In this document: positions 42,040 through 51,146 of the stretch, in pieces
Numbering within the stretch: the first letter of the stretch is position 1
Layout: every line of letters starts with the position of its first letter
Source of the DNA: CAYYMH01 sp964472785
GTDB taxonomy: Bacteria > Zhuqueibacterota > Zhuqueibacteria > Thermofontimicrobiales > Thermofontimicrobiaceae
NCBI GenBank assembly: GCA_964472785.1
Contig: CAYYMH010000007.1
Location: 1-64,000 of the forward strand
Length of the DNA: 64,000 nt
Reading direction: 5' to 3'
Notes under the pieces: generated by a model
What the model was told of the DNA's origin: nothing
The model's database searches: none
Seen by the model: only the letters and a program-made list of their open reading frames with translations
Program-made: the position numbers and the translations under genes

Positions 42040-43158
42040 ATGACTATTGATCGTGATAAAATTATAAATGATTTTCTTGAGCTTGTACAAATTGATGCAG
42101 TTTCCAAACAAGAAAGAGCGATAGCCGATTATATTATTAAAAAATGCAATTCCTGGAGCCTCGCGGCATTCGAAGATGACGCGGCAAAAAAGATCGGTGG
42201 TAATTGTGGCAACATTATTATTCACGTTCCGCCTGCTGATGGAAAACAATCAAATAATCCATTGCTTTTGATGGCACATTTGGATACGGTTAAATCAACC
42301 AGAGATTTGAAACCGGTAGTTGAAAACGGCATGATCCGTTCGTCAGGCGATACAATTTTAGGAGCGGATGATCGGGCAGGAGTGGCAGTAATATTATATT
42401 TGGTTGAGCAATTCGTGACTAATAAAACCAAACATCGCGGACTGGAAATTATATTTTCTGTGGGTGAAGAGATGGGTATGCTGGGAGCCAATCAGTTGGA
42501 TTTTTCAAAGTTAGCTGCCAGGGAAGGCTATATTTTAGATTGCTCGCGTGAGCCCGGGTGTTATGTCGCGAAAACGCCAACAGCGGTTGATATCCAAATT
42601 GATATTATTGGTCGCGCCGCTCATTCCGCTGTGAATCCTGAAAAAGGCATTAATGCGATTTCGATGGCGGCAGATGTTTTGAAAAATTTCGATGTAGGTC
42701 GGATTGATGAAAACACGGTTGCAAATATCGGCACGATTAACGGCGGCTCTGCAATCAATATTGTGCCGGATAACATCCGTCTTACCGGTGAAATTCGATC
42801 TTTTAACAGCAAGACAATCACGACTCTGCAGCAGCAGTTGAACGAAGAGTGTGAAAAAGTTACCAAGAAATATGGCGGTGAAATCAATGTGTCGTTTACC
42901 ACTGGTTTTGAGGGGTTTGAATTAGACCTGGATCAACCGGCAGTAAAAAGGCTGGAGCTGACGATGCAGCAAATGGATTTGAAACCGGAGCCGTTAGTTT
43001 ATTATGGGGGCAGTGATGCCAATGTTGTAAATAAAAACGGGATAACCGCCGTGAATTTGGGAGTTGGCGTGAATAATCCGCATTCCAATGACGAAAACAT
43101 CGCCGTGAGTAATTTGGTTAGCATCGCTCATTTAACGAAAGAACTTGTTGTTATTTAA
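42040..43158 (+). CDS. M20-family peptidase, PepT-like
   Basis: A 372-residue dizinc aminopeptidase of the peptidase T type, predicted cytoplasmic because no signal peptide is present. Metal and catalytic residues are visible: H80 and D82 (MAHLDTV), D110-D111 (GADDRAG), E143-E144 (GEEMGM), D167 (ILDCSR), and the late histidine in NNPHSNDE. The lid/dimerisation domain sits in the middle (about 180-300). ATG follows TGGAGAC. It lies 80 bases after the RpiR-family gene and 34 bases before the module 4 receptor, so it probably degrades peptides imported by that module. Confidence 0.85.
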   Translation: MTIDRDKIINDFLELVQIDAVSKQERAIADYIIKKCNSWSLAAFEDDAAKKIGGNCGNIIIHVPPADGKQSNNPLLLMAHLDTVKSTRDLKPVVENGMIRSSGDTILGADDRAGVAVILYLVEQFVTNKTKHRGLEIIFSVGEEMGMLGANQLDFSKLAAREGYILDCSREPGCYVAKTPTAVDIQIDIIGRAAHSAVNPEKGINAISMAADVLKNFDVGRIDENTVANIGTINGGSAINIVPDNIRLTGEIRSFNSKTITTLQQQLNEECEKVTKKYGGEINVSFTTGFEGFELDLDQPAVKRLELTMQQMDLKPEPLVYYGGSDANVVNKNGITAVNLGVGVNNPHSNDENIAVSNLVSIAHLTKELVVI

Positions 43159-43192
43159 TCGTATTTCTTATTAAAAAACATGGGAGGAATAA

Positions 43193-45709
43193 ATGTTTAA
43201 GAGACTAAGTGTTTTGGCGTTAGCTCTGTTTTTGCCAATAACGCTATTTGCCTCAAATTTTGGTAAGATAAGTGGCAAAGTTGTGGACGGCGAAACTGGG
43301 GAGCCCCTGATTGGGGTCAACGTCATCGTTGAAGGCACAACGTTGGGTGCTGCAACGGACATGAGCGGGAAGTATGTAATTCTGCAAGTTCCGCCCGGTA
43401 ATTACAGCGTCCGCGCAGACATGATTGGCTATAATTCAGCTCGAATTGAAGAAGTGCGCGTTCGAACAAACCGAATTGCCTATGTTGATTTATCGCTCAA
43501 TTCAAAGGTGCTGGACATGGAAGAGGTTGTTGTCGTCGGAGAAAGACCTGTCGTTGAAAAGGATATTTCAGCGACCATGCGCAGTGTGTCTGATCAGGAT
43601 ATTGAAAAATTACCGACAACGACAGTAAGCGAAATTTTGCAGACACAACCCGGTGTGGTAAGTTCAGGTGGACTGCATTTCCGTGGTGGTCGCTCCGGCG
43701 AAATTACTTATTTTGTAGATGGCGTTCCTCTAAAAGACCCGCTTTTTTCATCCATTAATTCTTCGGAAATTTTGAACAAAAATGCAATTTCCGAAATGCA
43801 GGTGATCAGCGGAACGTACAGCGCTGAATACGGTAATTCGATGAGCGGTATTATTAATATTACAACAAAGGAAGGTGGAAAAAAATTCCGCGCAAATCTG
43901 GATGTGAAATCATCCGGGCTTAATTACGATGGATACGGACTGGAACAAGAAAGTGTCGATAACAACCGGCATGTTTTTCGAGGCAGTGTCAGTGGACCGT
44001 TACTTTCCAGCAAATCCAGTTTCTTTGCTGCCGGTACGTACGACGACCGGGATAATTATTTAGGCTGGGGGTACAGCACGCAATACAACGCGTTTGTGAA
44101 AATTACAGATCGCCATCTGGATAATTTCAAAATAACGCTTTCCGGTAATTTATCGAAACGCCAGCGAAAAGGATATTCTCATTCGTACAAATACATTCCT
44201 GACCAGTACTGGTACGAACCACGCACCAATTCCAGGTTGCTACAATTGGGCATAACTCACTCATTGTCAGCGAATATGTACTATACAATCATTGCTTATT
44301 ACAATTCCTATCATTATGATTCCGGCGATTATGACTACCGTGATTTAACTCCGGAGTATCAACGTGATGAGAATAAGGAATTCTACCTGAAAAGTTATGT
44401 CTCATCCTACGAAGAAGATGACCAGACAACTCTCGGACTTAAATTTGATTATCTGTGGCAGGTTAATAATTACAATGAAGTAAAGATCGGTTTCGAAGGA
44501 CGTCAAAACCGGATTGATCGATTTTATATCAGTTCAGCGTACTACGATGATCACATTTTAGATGATTATGTTAATGAGCCGCGGGAGTTCTATGCTTACA
44601 TTCAGGATAAAATTAATTTTTCCAGCATCATATTGACTGCCGGCTTACGATTTGATTTGACCGATCCCAATTCAAAGTATTGGCCTGATCCCTATGATGC
44701 CTATAACAAAAATTTTGAAGAAATGAAGGAAGCAGATATTCATAAACAGTTGAGTCCGCGGTTGGGAATATCTTACCCTGTTTCCGAAAAGACCGTATTT
44801 CATTTTGGCTACGGACATTATTTTCAGCGCCCGGATTATGTGTTTATTTATAAAAGTATTGCCGATGATAATTACCGGGAAAACGTAGTTATGAACTTGC
44901 GCAGTGGTAACGGTCGTTTCGGTGATCCGAATTTAAAACCGGAAAAAACGGTGACGTATGAATTTGGCTTAAGTCACCAATTACTTGAAGACTACTTGCT
45001 GAATGTGTCTGTTTACAGTAAAAAGATTACCAATCTGATTGGGACGAGGACATTTTTCGCCGGTTCACGGGCGGACATTTGGGAGACTTACACCCTGCAC
45101 ATTAACGATGATTTTGCCTATAACAATGGTTTTGAGATTATGCTGCGCAAAATGCACGGTAAATATATTTACGGAGAAATTAATTATACCTATGCCGTTG
45201 CAGAGGGCAGCAGCTCAGGTCCGTTGGAACGCGTTGGCGTGGAAGAAGCGAACCGTCAGACACTGAAGTTCTTCCCATTGGATTTCGATCAACGGCACAG
45301 CGTCAATGCGTATGTTACCTTCACAGTTCCCAAAAATGAAGGACCTGCTTTTGGGGGAATAAAGCTGTTTGATAATTTGAGGGCAACATTACTTTTCCAG
45401 TATGGCAGCGGCTTGCCGTACACAACGGGTACACGAGGCGCGACAGAGCCTTATGAAATAAATAATGCTCGCTTACCAGAGAACTGGACGCTTGATCTGA
45501 AAGTTGATCGACGGATAAATCTTGGCGACATGAGTATTTCGCCGTATCTGGAAATTTATAATCTGACGAATCGAAAAAATGTGGTTTATGTTGATCCTTA
45601 TACTGGCAAGCCGGATTTCAGCTTTGGTCGAACTTATGAATGGGCTGCAAATCCGGAAAACTGGGGTCCGCCACGTATAATTTATCTGGGATTAAAATTC
45701 AATTACTAA
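43193..45709 (+). CDS. TonB-dependent receptor, SusC-like (module 4)
   Basis: An 838-residue outer-membrane receptor, the shortest of the four module receptors. Signal peptide, carboxypeptidase-regulatory-like domain (GKISGKVVDGETGEPLIGVNV), TonB-box-like EVVVVGERP, plug (LHFRGGRSGEITYFVDGVPL, YSAEYGNSMSGIINITTKEGG), and a barrel ending IIYLGLKFNY. GGGAGGA precedes ATG. It shares FPLDFDQRHSVNAYV-type strands with the other receptors. The upstream M20 peptidase and RpiR regulator suggest a peptide- or sugar-containing substrate, but no direct evidence is visible. Confidence 0.88.
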   Translation: MFKRLSVLALALFLPITLFASNFGKISGKVVDGETGEPLIGVNVIVEGTTLGAATDMSGKYVILQVPPGNYSVRADMIGYNSARIEEVRVRTNRIAYVDLSLNSKVLDMEEVVVVGERPVVEKDISATMRSVSDQDIEKLPTTTVSEILQTQPGVVSSGGLHFRGGRSGEITYFVDGVPLKDPLFSSINSSEILNKNAISEMQVISGTYSAEYGNSMSGIINITTKEGGKKFRANLDVKSSGLNYDGYGLEQESVDNNRHVFRGSVSGPLLSSKSSFFAAGTYDDRDNYLGWGYSTQYNAFVKITDRHLDNFKITLSGNLSKRQRKGYSHSYKYIPDQYWYEPRTNSRLLQLGITHSLSANMYYTIIAYYNSYHYDSGDYDYRDLTPEYQRDENKEFYLKSYVSSYEEDDQTTLGLKFDYLWQVNNYNEVKIGFEGRQNRIDRFYISSAYYDDHILDDYVNEPREFYAYIQDKINFSSIILTAGLRFDLTDPNSKYWPDPYDAYNKNFEEMKEADIHKQLSPRLGISYPVSEKTVFHFGYGHYFQRPDYVFIYKSIADDNYRENVVMNLRSGNGRFGDPNLKPEKTVTYEFGLSHQLLEDYLLNVSVYSKKITNLIGTRTFFAGSRADIWETYTLHINDDFAYNNGFEIMLRKMHGKYIYGEINYTYAVAEGSSSGPLERVGVEEANRQTLKFFPLDFDQRHSVNAYVTFTVPKNEGPAFGGIKLFDNLRATLLFQYGSGLPYTTGTRGATEPYEINNARLPENWTLDLKVDRRINLGDMSISPYLEIYNLTNRKNVVYVDPYTGKPDFSFGRTYEWAANPENWGPPRIIYLGLKFNY

Positions 45710-45729
45710 ACGTAATGAGGGATTGATTT

Positions 45730-47649
45730 ATGATTAAAATAAAAAAATATTCAAGTATAATCATCGTGCTGACATTCTTGCTGATAATGAATTGGGGCCA
45801 GGATTGTCAGGCAGGTTTGGAAGACCGGGCTTTTGCAACGCACAATGTTGGCAAAGTCGGCTTTTTTACCACAAATATCGGTCAGTTCTATCCCTACGGG
45901 GGTCAGTTTGAAAAGACACTGGAGTATCCGATTAATTCGGGTCACATTTGCATGTACCGACAGTGTATTATGATCGGTGTGCCAGTGAATGTGATCAGTG
46001 CCGCAGATGGTCGGTTCGAGGAATTTGATGCGGTGGGCGGATACGATGCTGGTAACGCGGAAATCGCGATGAGCGATGATCCGACAACCTGGTCCGATTG
46101 GGGTTGGCCTGTACAGGATGAGAATGGCGATCCGATTATTCTATCGCAACAGGATAGTTACTGCATCTACAGCGACTCGACAAACTGGCGTTATTATAAC
46201 AATGGTGAAGAAGATATGCTGCTTGATATGCGGGTTCATCAAACAATTTACAGTTGGGGAGTTCCGGGAGCAGATAAGTTTGTGATCTTGAAATTTGAAA
46301 TTGAAAATAAAAGTGATCAGCCCTATCAGGACATGTACTTCAATTTCTATTCGGATTTGGATATCGGCGGTATCGCAAATGCCGCACGCGAATGGGCGGA
46401 TGATTGTATAGAATTTGATCGGGATCGTGACTTGGTCTATTTTTATGATTCTGATAATTTCAGCGATGATTGGGGAGAGCCGGATCCGTTCCTGGCTGGC
46501 GTAACATTTTTGAAAACACCCAATGATGACGGAATAACCGATTGGCATTGGATCGATGTGACTGTTGACGAAGTGGCTGTAAACAGCGCGCACTGGGATT
46601 CAGTAAGCTATTATCTGATGCGCAGTGATACGACCTATTTTCATAATCATCCACAGCTCGCGGTTTCCGATTTTTTCCACCTGGGCGATAATCCAATTAA
46701 CGGAACCCATTATGATGATCCAGCTACAACACGAATTACAGACGAACAGGGAAATCTGATTGGTGGCGCAATGGTTGCCTATATTTGCAACGGACCTTTT
46801 GATGTTCAGCCGGGTGAAAAAGCGGAGATCATTGTTGGTGTCATGGTTGCGGATAACGCGGAAAAAATGCTGGCTACTGCTGATCAAATCTGGGAGTACT
46901 ACGAAAATGACTTTCAGATTGCCACAGTACCGGCTCCGGATTTGTCGGCTCAGGTGGGTGACCGGACGGTGAGTCTGAGCTGGAGCAACCAGTTGGATGT
47001 GGAATATTTTAATCCGATTCTACCGGATTCTTCGAATGACCTTGACGGTTACATTATCTACAAAACAACAGATCCAACTTTAAGTACATGGTCAGTGTTA
47101 GACACTATCACCATGCAATTCAAAGATGAGTTGACAGTTAGACAGGCTGCTTATGAATATGAAGACACGGACGTGCTGAATGGTTTTAATTATTTTTATA
47201 ATTTGAGCGCTTACCGTTATTCGCCGTCCGGACAACTTGAACAGTCCATACTGTTGGCAGATTTGAACAACATCGAAAATCAGGTCAATGCGCTTGCGGT
47301 TCAACCTATGACAGAGCCGGCTGAAAATGAAACTGATATGGATGCCATTAAAGTCGTTCCCAATCCGTATGTTGTTTCGGCTGCGTGGGATGAGAGCAGA
47401 TTGGGAAATTCGCCATTCGGAGAACCCATACGAAATATTGCCTTTACGCACTTGCCTTCTCCATGTACGATTAAAATATTTACGGTGGATGGTGATTTGG
47501 TGCAAACGCAGGAACACACCGATCAAAGCGGACGGTTTGAATGGAATTTATTAACATCAGAGAACAGACCGATTGCTTCCGGAATCTATTTTTATCATGT
47601 TAAATCCGATTTGGGAGAGAAAATTGGTCGTTTCGCTGTTATCAGGTAA
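45730..47649 (+). CDS. Secreted surface protein with variant T9SS tail (module 4)
   Basis: A 639-residue short paralogue of the secreted module proteins. Signal peptide near the N-terminus (SSIIIVLTFLLIMNWGQDCQA). It keeps the N-terminal plan (HNVGKVGFFTTNIGQ, EYPINSGHICMYRQC), the GVPGADKFVILKFEI segment and the NFYSDLDIGG motif. One fibronectin-like domain follows (DLSAQVGDRTVSLSW, about 410), and the sorting-like tail starts near 535 (IKVVPNPYVVSAAW, CTIKIFTVDGDLVQTQ, IGRFAVIR). It lacks the large central region found in modules 1-3 and has no DGIDNDGDG loops. It starts 20 bases after the receptor and precedes the PorV-like gene by 23 bases. Confidence 0.76.
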   Translation: MIKIKKYSSIIIVLTFLLIMNWGQDCQAGLEDRAFATHNVGKVGFFTTNIGQFYPYGGQFEKTLEYPINSGHICMYRQCIMIGVPVNVISAADGRFEEFDAVGGYDAGNAEIAMSDDPTTWSDWGWPVQDENGDPIILSQQDSYCIYSDSTNWRYYNNGEEDMLLDMRVHQTIYSWGVPGADKFVILKFEIENKSDQPYQDMYFNFYSDLDIGGIANAAREWADDCIEFDRDRDLVYFYDSDNFSDDWGEPDPFLAGVTFLKTPNDDGITDWHWIDVTVDEVAVNSAHWDSVSYYLMRSDTTYFHNHPQLAVSDFFHLGDNPINGTHYDDPATTRITDEQGNLIGGAMVAYICNGPFDVQPGEKAEIIVGVMVADNAEKMLATADQIWEYYENDFQIATVPAPDLSAQVGDRTVSLSWSNQLDVEYFNPILPDSSNDLDGYIIYKTTDPTLSTWSVLDTITMQFKDELTVRQAAYEYEDTDVLNGFNYFYNLSAYRYSPSGQLEQSILLADLNNIENQVNALAVQPMTEPAENETDMDAIKVVPNPYVVSAAWDESRLGNSPFGEPIRNIAFTHLPSPCTIKIFTVDGDLVQTQEHTDQSGRFEWNLLTSENRPIASGIYFYHVKSDLGEKIGRFAVIR

Positions 47650-47672
47650 CCAATAAAAAGAGGGACATTAAA

Positions 47673-48674
47673 ATGAGATATTTTCAAATATTGATAACTT
47701 TTGTTATTTTATTAACATTTTCCGCATTGTGTTTTGCACAGGGAAATCTCGGCCAGTCCGGAGCAAATTTCCTGCAGATCAATGTGGACCCCAGAGGTGC
47801 TGCTTTGGGTGGCGCAGTAACTGCACTGTCTGAAGGTGCCGCGGCCCTTTATTGGAATCCAGCCGGTGCAATTCACACTCAAAATATGGATATGTATCTT
47901 TCCCATACCGATTGGTTTATGGATACGAAATTGATGTACGGCGGTGTTGTGAAAAACATGGGAGAATTGGGTACGTTCGGTCTTTCAGTAACATCATTTT
48001 ATATGGATGAGATGGAGATTACAACGGTTTACGAAAGTGAGGGAACCGGACAATTTTTTGACGCGGGTGATCTGGCAGTGGGTTTGTCTTATGCTCGCGC
48101 CATGACAGACCGGTTTACTTTTGGCGTGACTGGAAAATACATACGGGAATTCATCTGGAATGAAACAGCGTCACAAGTCGCACTGGATGTCGGCTCACTT
48201 TATCGAACAGATTTCTACAATTTGAGGATCGGAATGGTCGTGCGGAATTTTTCCGGTAAATTAAAATTTTCTGGTGACGATGTTGAACAACGTATCGAAG
48301 AAGAGGAAAATCGAGAAACTGAAAACAACCCCAGAGTGGAACGGTTGACACCGGAGTTTCGGTTACCTCAGATTTTTCAGTTAGGAATAGCGTTTGATCC
48401 GATCATGACTTCGTCCGGCGGATTAACCCTGCTGGCTGATGTATTGGTACCAAGTGATAATACGCAATTAGTCGTTTGTGGCGCTGAATATCGATTTTTC
48501 AATCTTGCCTATTTGAGAGGTGCCTATCGGATTGATTATGACAGTGGTGATTTTTCGTTTGGAGGAGGCCTAAACCTTGAAGCAGCAGGAATGAATGCGC
48601 ATGTGGATTACTCCTATTCGATGATGGGCGTTTTAGGAAATGTGCATCGATTTGGATTCGGAATTTCTTTATAA
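47673..48674 (+). CDS. PorV/PorQ-family outer-membrane protein (module 4)
   Basis: A 333-residue family member: signal peptide ending near LCFAQ, then LGQSGANFLQINVDPRGAALGGAVTALSEGAAALYWNPAGA, the most divergent version of the signature here. The barrel ends VHRFGFGISL. AGAGGGA precedes ATG. It completes module 4; the next gene, 240 bases downstream, has the canonical sorting tail and could also use it. Confidence 0.85.
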   Translation: MRYFQILITFVILLTFSALCFAQGNLGQSGANFLQINVDPRGAALGGAVTALSEGAAALYWNPAGAIHTQNMDMYLSHTDWFMDTKLMYGGVVKNMGELGTFGLSVTSFYMDEMEITTVYESEGTGQFFDAGDLAVGLSYARAMTDRFTFGVTGKYIREFIWNETASQVALDVGSLYRTDFYNLRIGMVVRNFSGKLKFSGDDVEQRIEEEENRETENNPRVERLTPEFRLPQIFQLGIAFDPIMTSSGGLTLLADVLVPSDNTQLVVCGAEYRFFNLAYLRGAYRIDYDSGDFSFGGGLNLEAAGMNAHVDYSYSMMGVLGNVHRFGFGISL

Positions 48675-48914
48675 TGCTTAAAGTTACACAAAGATCGAAG
48701 TAATCCAAAATTGCATGACGATTAAGTGGTTTCGGGGAGGTGATAAAATTTTTCCAATATTGTTTATATTCTGATTTTTTTTCATCGCATTGCTGGACTT
48801 ACATAATTATCAATTTAACGCGTCCGGATAAGTGATGATTATATTTAAAAATCAGATTATTTTTTTAAATCGTCAAACATGAACCTCCTAAAAAAACAAA
48901 AAGGAGAATGAACT

Positions 48915-50261
48915 ATGAAAAAGTTACTATTCCTTTTTTTCATTACCCTGATGTCTGCAACAATAATTTTTGCTCAAGAATATCAGGTTTTCAATTCTGA
49001 TAATAGCGATTTACCTTATAACCAGATTTACTGCATTGAATTTGACAATGATGGTAATATCTGGTTTGGCGGTCAAAAAGATGCGACGACCGGTATTGCC
49101 AATGTATCCATGTTATCAAGTGATTTATCCACCTGGACAGTCTATGATCAAAGCGACCTCGGTTTAGGAAACATGGAAGATCGCGTATTTTACATGGCAG
49201 TTGATGATCAGAATAACAAATGGTTTTGCACTCATTACGGTGCTTCTGTTTTGCGTTCAGATGGTACTGCTGAAGAAGTTGATTTTTTGGTAGATGATTA
49301 CACACGCACCGTGATGACAGATTCGGAAGGCAATGTGTATATCAGCAACCGGACAGATGGCGGGATATGGTATTCGGATGATTACGGCGCTAATTGGACA
49401 ATGTGGGCGCGTGAAGATATTGGCATGACAGCCGGTCGCGCCGAGATTTATGATTTGCGGGAAGATTCGCAGGGGCAGTTATGGATTTGTACCTGGTATG
49501 GTGTAACCTATCGGGATACTGGTGGCACCTGGCATGTTATCGAGGAATTGGATCAGGATTATACCTATGCAATGGACATCGATTCCGAAGATAACAAATG
49601 GATTGTGATGCACGTATATGATGGCGGAGATTTTCCGGACAAATTATTGAAACTGGACGCAGAAGGTAATTTTACGGAGATCGATTCCACGGTTATCCCG
49701 CTGTTCAGTTCGATTATTTGGGATATTGAGGTCGATGTGAACGATCATGTTTGGTGTTCGACCGGTGGTGAAGGTATCGTCGAAATTTTGCCGGATGGAA
49801 GCTACAATCAATACACTATGGCTTCAACTGGTGGTGAATTGAAGCAGGACATTATTTATGATTTGGAAATTTATGATAATGTCATCTGGGCAGCATTTGC
49901 TGATAGTGGTATTGTCAGAATTGACGGACTGATAACCGGAGATACCAAAGTGGATTATGATTCGGAAATTACTAATGTACCTGATGATTTTCAGTTATCA
50001 CAAAACTATCCGAATCCGTTCAATCCGACAACAACGATCCGGTTTGATTTGCATAAGAGCAGCACCATTCAATTATCCGTATATGGCATCAAAGGCGAAT
50101 TGATCGATGTGATCGCATCAGGTAATTATACAGCCGGATCTCATTTTGCAGACTGGGATGCGAAGGACATGGCAGGCAATGCTGTTTCTTCAGGTGTTTA
50201 CATTTATCAATTAAAGGACGGTCAAAATATCATCTCAAAAAAGATGACGCTGATTCGATAG
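48915..50261 (+). CDS. Secreted propeller protein with canonical T9SS type A sorting domain
   Basis: A 448-residue exported protein. Signal peptide KKLLFLFFITLMSATIIFAQ. The body has repeats of the two-component-regulator-propeller kind, for example IEFDNDGNIWFGG, MAVDDQNNKWFCTHYG, LREDSQGQLWICTWYG and IDSEDNKWIVMHVY, which predict a seven-bladed beta-propeller. The C-terminus is a canonical sorting domain: QNYPNPFNPTTTIRF, LSVYGIKGELIDVI, and SGVYIYQLKDG...KKMTLIR. AAAGGAG precedes ATG. It follows module 4 after 240 bases that include a stray GGAGGTGAT (48736-48744), so it may have its own promoter. The ligand is unknown. Confidence 0.87.
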   Translation: MKKLLFLFFITLMSATIIFAQEYQVFNSDNSDLPYNQIYCIEFDNDGNIWFGGQKDATTGIANVSMLSSDLSTWTVYDQSDLGLGNMEDRVFYMAVDDQNNKWFCTHYGASVLRSDGTAEEVDFLVDDYTRTVMTDSEGNVYISNRTDGGIWYSDDYGANWTMWAREDIGMTAGRAEIYDLREDSQGQLWICTWYGVTYRDTGGTWHVIEELDQDYTYAMDIDSEDNKWIVMHVYDGGDFPDKLLKLDAEGNFTEIDSTVIPLFSSIIWDIEVDVNDHVWCSTGGEGIVEILPDGSYNQYTMASTGGELKQDIIYDLEIYDNVIWAAFADSGIVRIDGLITGDTKVDYDSEITNVPDDFQLSQNYPNPFNPTTTIRFDLHKSSTIQLSVYGIKGELIDVIASGNYTAGSHFADWDAKDMAGNAVSSGVYIYQLKDGQNIISKKMTLIR

Positions 50262-50280
50262 CATTAATCAATTGAAGTTG

Positions 50281-50318
50281 AAAAAACCCTCACTCTGACT
50301 ACAAAGTGAGGGTTTTTT
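50281..50318 (+). terminator. Bidirectional hairpin terminator
   Basis: AAAAAACCCTCACT (50281-50294) and AGTGAGGGTTTTTT (50305-50318) form a perfect 14-base stem around a 10-base loop. It lies between the plus-strand propeller gene and the minus-strand acetyltransferase and can stop both. Confidence 0.88.
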
Positions 50319-50389
50319 ATTTCAAGGTGAAGCTCTTCTCTAATCTCAAAAAATGATTTCAAATCTGACCTGAAAAAAAATTGGTTATT

Positions 50390-50935
50390 TTACTGGCGAA
50401 TTTTTTCCCAATCCTCTCTCAAAATCGCCATCACAAAAAAATCGATGTACTGACCATTAAAGTACATGGCTTGCCTTAAGGTTCCTTCTTTCTTAAAACC
50501 AGTTTGTTCATAGATTTTGATTGCGGCTGTATTCTCGGCGCTGACATGCAGTTGGATACGGTTTAGATTTAGGTTTCGAAACGCATAATCAACCATTAAT
50601 CTCGTTACTTCGGAACCATAACCTTTTGACCAATGTTCTTTTGCCGCGATAGCGAGGTAGAAAACCGCCATCCTGCCAATCCAGTCAATGCGAAATAGTG
50701 CAGTGACGCCAATCGCTTGATCCGGATCAATGGTGGAGACAGTGAACAAAATCGTGTGATGATCCTTTAAGCGCTCCTGAATTCTTTCCTTGTGTGTTTC
50801 AATTGAAGTGGGTAACGCGCTATACAACCTCTGTCGAGGATCAGGATGGTTTTCTGCTAATACGTAAGTATGTTCATCTCCGGGTTCGGGGGAGCGTAGA
50901 TAAATTTTATCTCCGATCAGGAAAGGATTTTTCAT
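50390..50935 (-). CDS. GNAT-family N-acetyltransferase
   Basis: A 181-residue acetyl-CoA-dependent acetyltransferase of the RimJ/RimL/SpeG-like kind, substrate unknown. The acetyl-CoA loop is in HWSKGYGSEVTRLMVDYAF (about residues 108-126), followed by NLNRIQLHVSAENTAAIKIYEQTGFKKEG, typical of the family. I use ATG 50935 because CGGAGAAA precedes it; the frame extends to 51007 without a better site. It diverges from the zur operon and shares the intergenic region that holds the 51008-51027 palindrome, so co-regulation by zinc is possible but unproven. Confidence 0.82.
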   Translation of the reverse strand: MKNPFLIGDKIYLRSPEPGDEHTYVLAENHPDPRQRLYSALPTSIETHKERIQERLKDHHTILFTVSTIDPDQAIGVTALFRIDWIGRMAVFYLAIAAKEHWSKGYGSEVTRLMVDYAFRNLNLNRIQLHVSAENTAAIKIYEQTGFKKEGTLRQAMYFNGQYIDFFVMAILREDWEKIRQ

Positions 50936-51007
50936 TATTGATTTCTCCGGGATATTATGAAAATATTGATTACAACACAAATTTAATAAATTCAATTCAA
51001 AAATCAA

Positions 51008-51027
51008 GTTAAATTATCTAATTTAAC
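51008..51027. promoter_or_regulatory. Perfect palindrome, candidate Zur box
   Basis: GTTAAATTA and its exact reverse complement TAATTTAAC flank a two-base centre (TC), giving a perfect 20-base palindrome. It lies between the divergent acetyltransferase and the Zur-like gene. The GTTA...TAAC layout resembles Gram-negative Zur operators. No other perfect copy was noticed; a weaker relative is at 31734-31754. Confidence 0.5.
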
Positions 51028-51146
51028 AAGATAGTTCGTCAACGTTCGATAAGAAAAATATTATTTCTCCTGGGAACTTTTTTTAACCCTGAGCATCTTA
51101 TTAAATAGCTGAACTTGCAACAGTGTTGCATAAAATTGGATCTATT

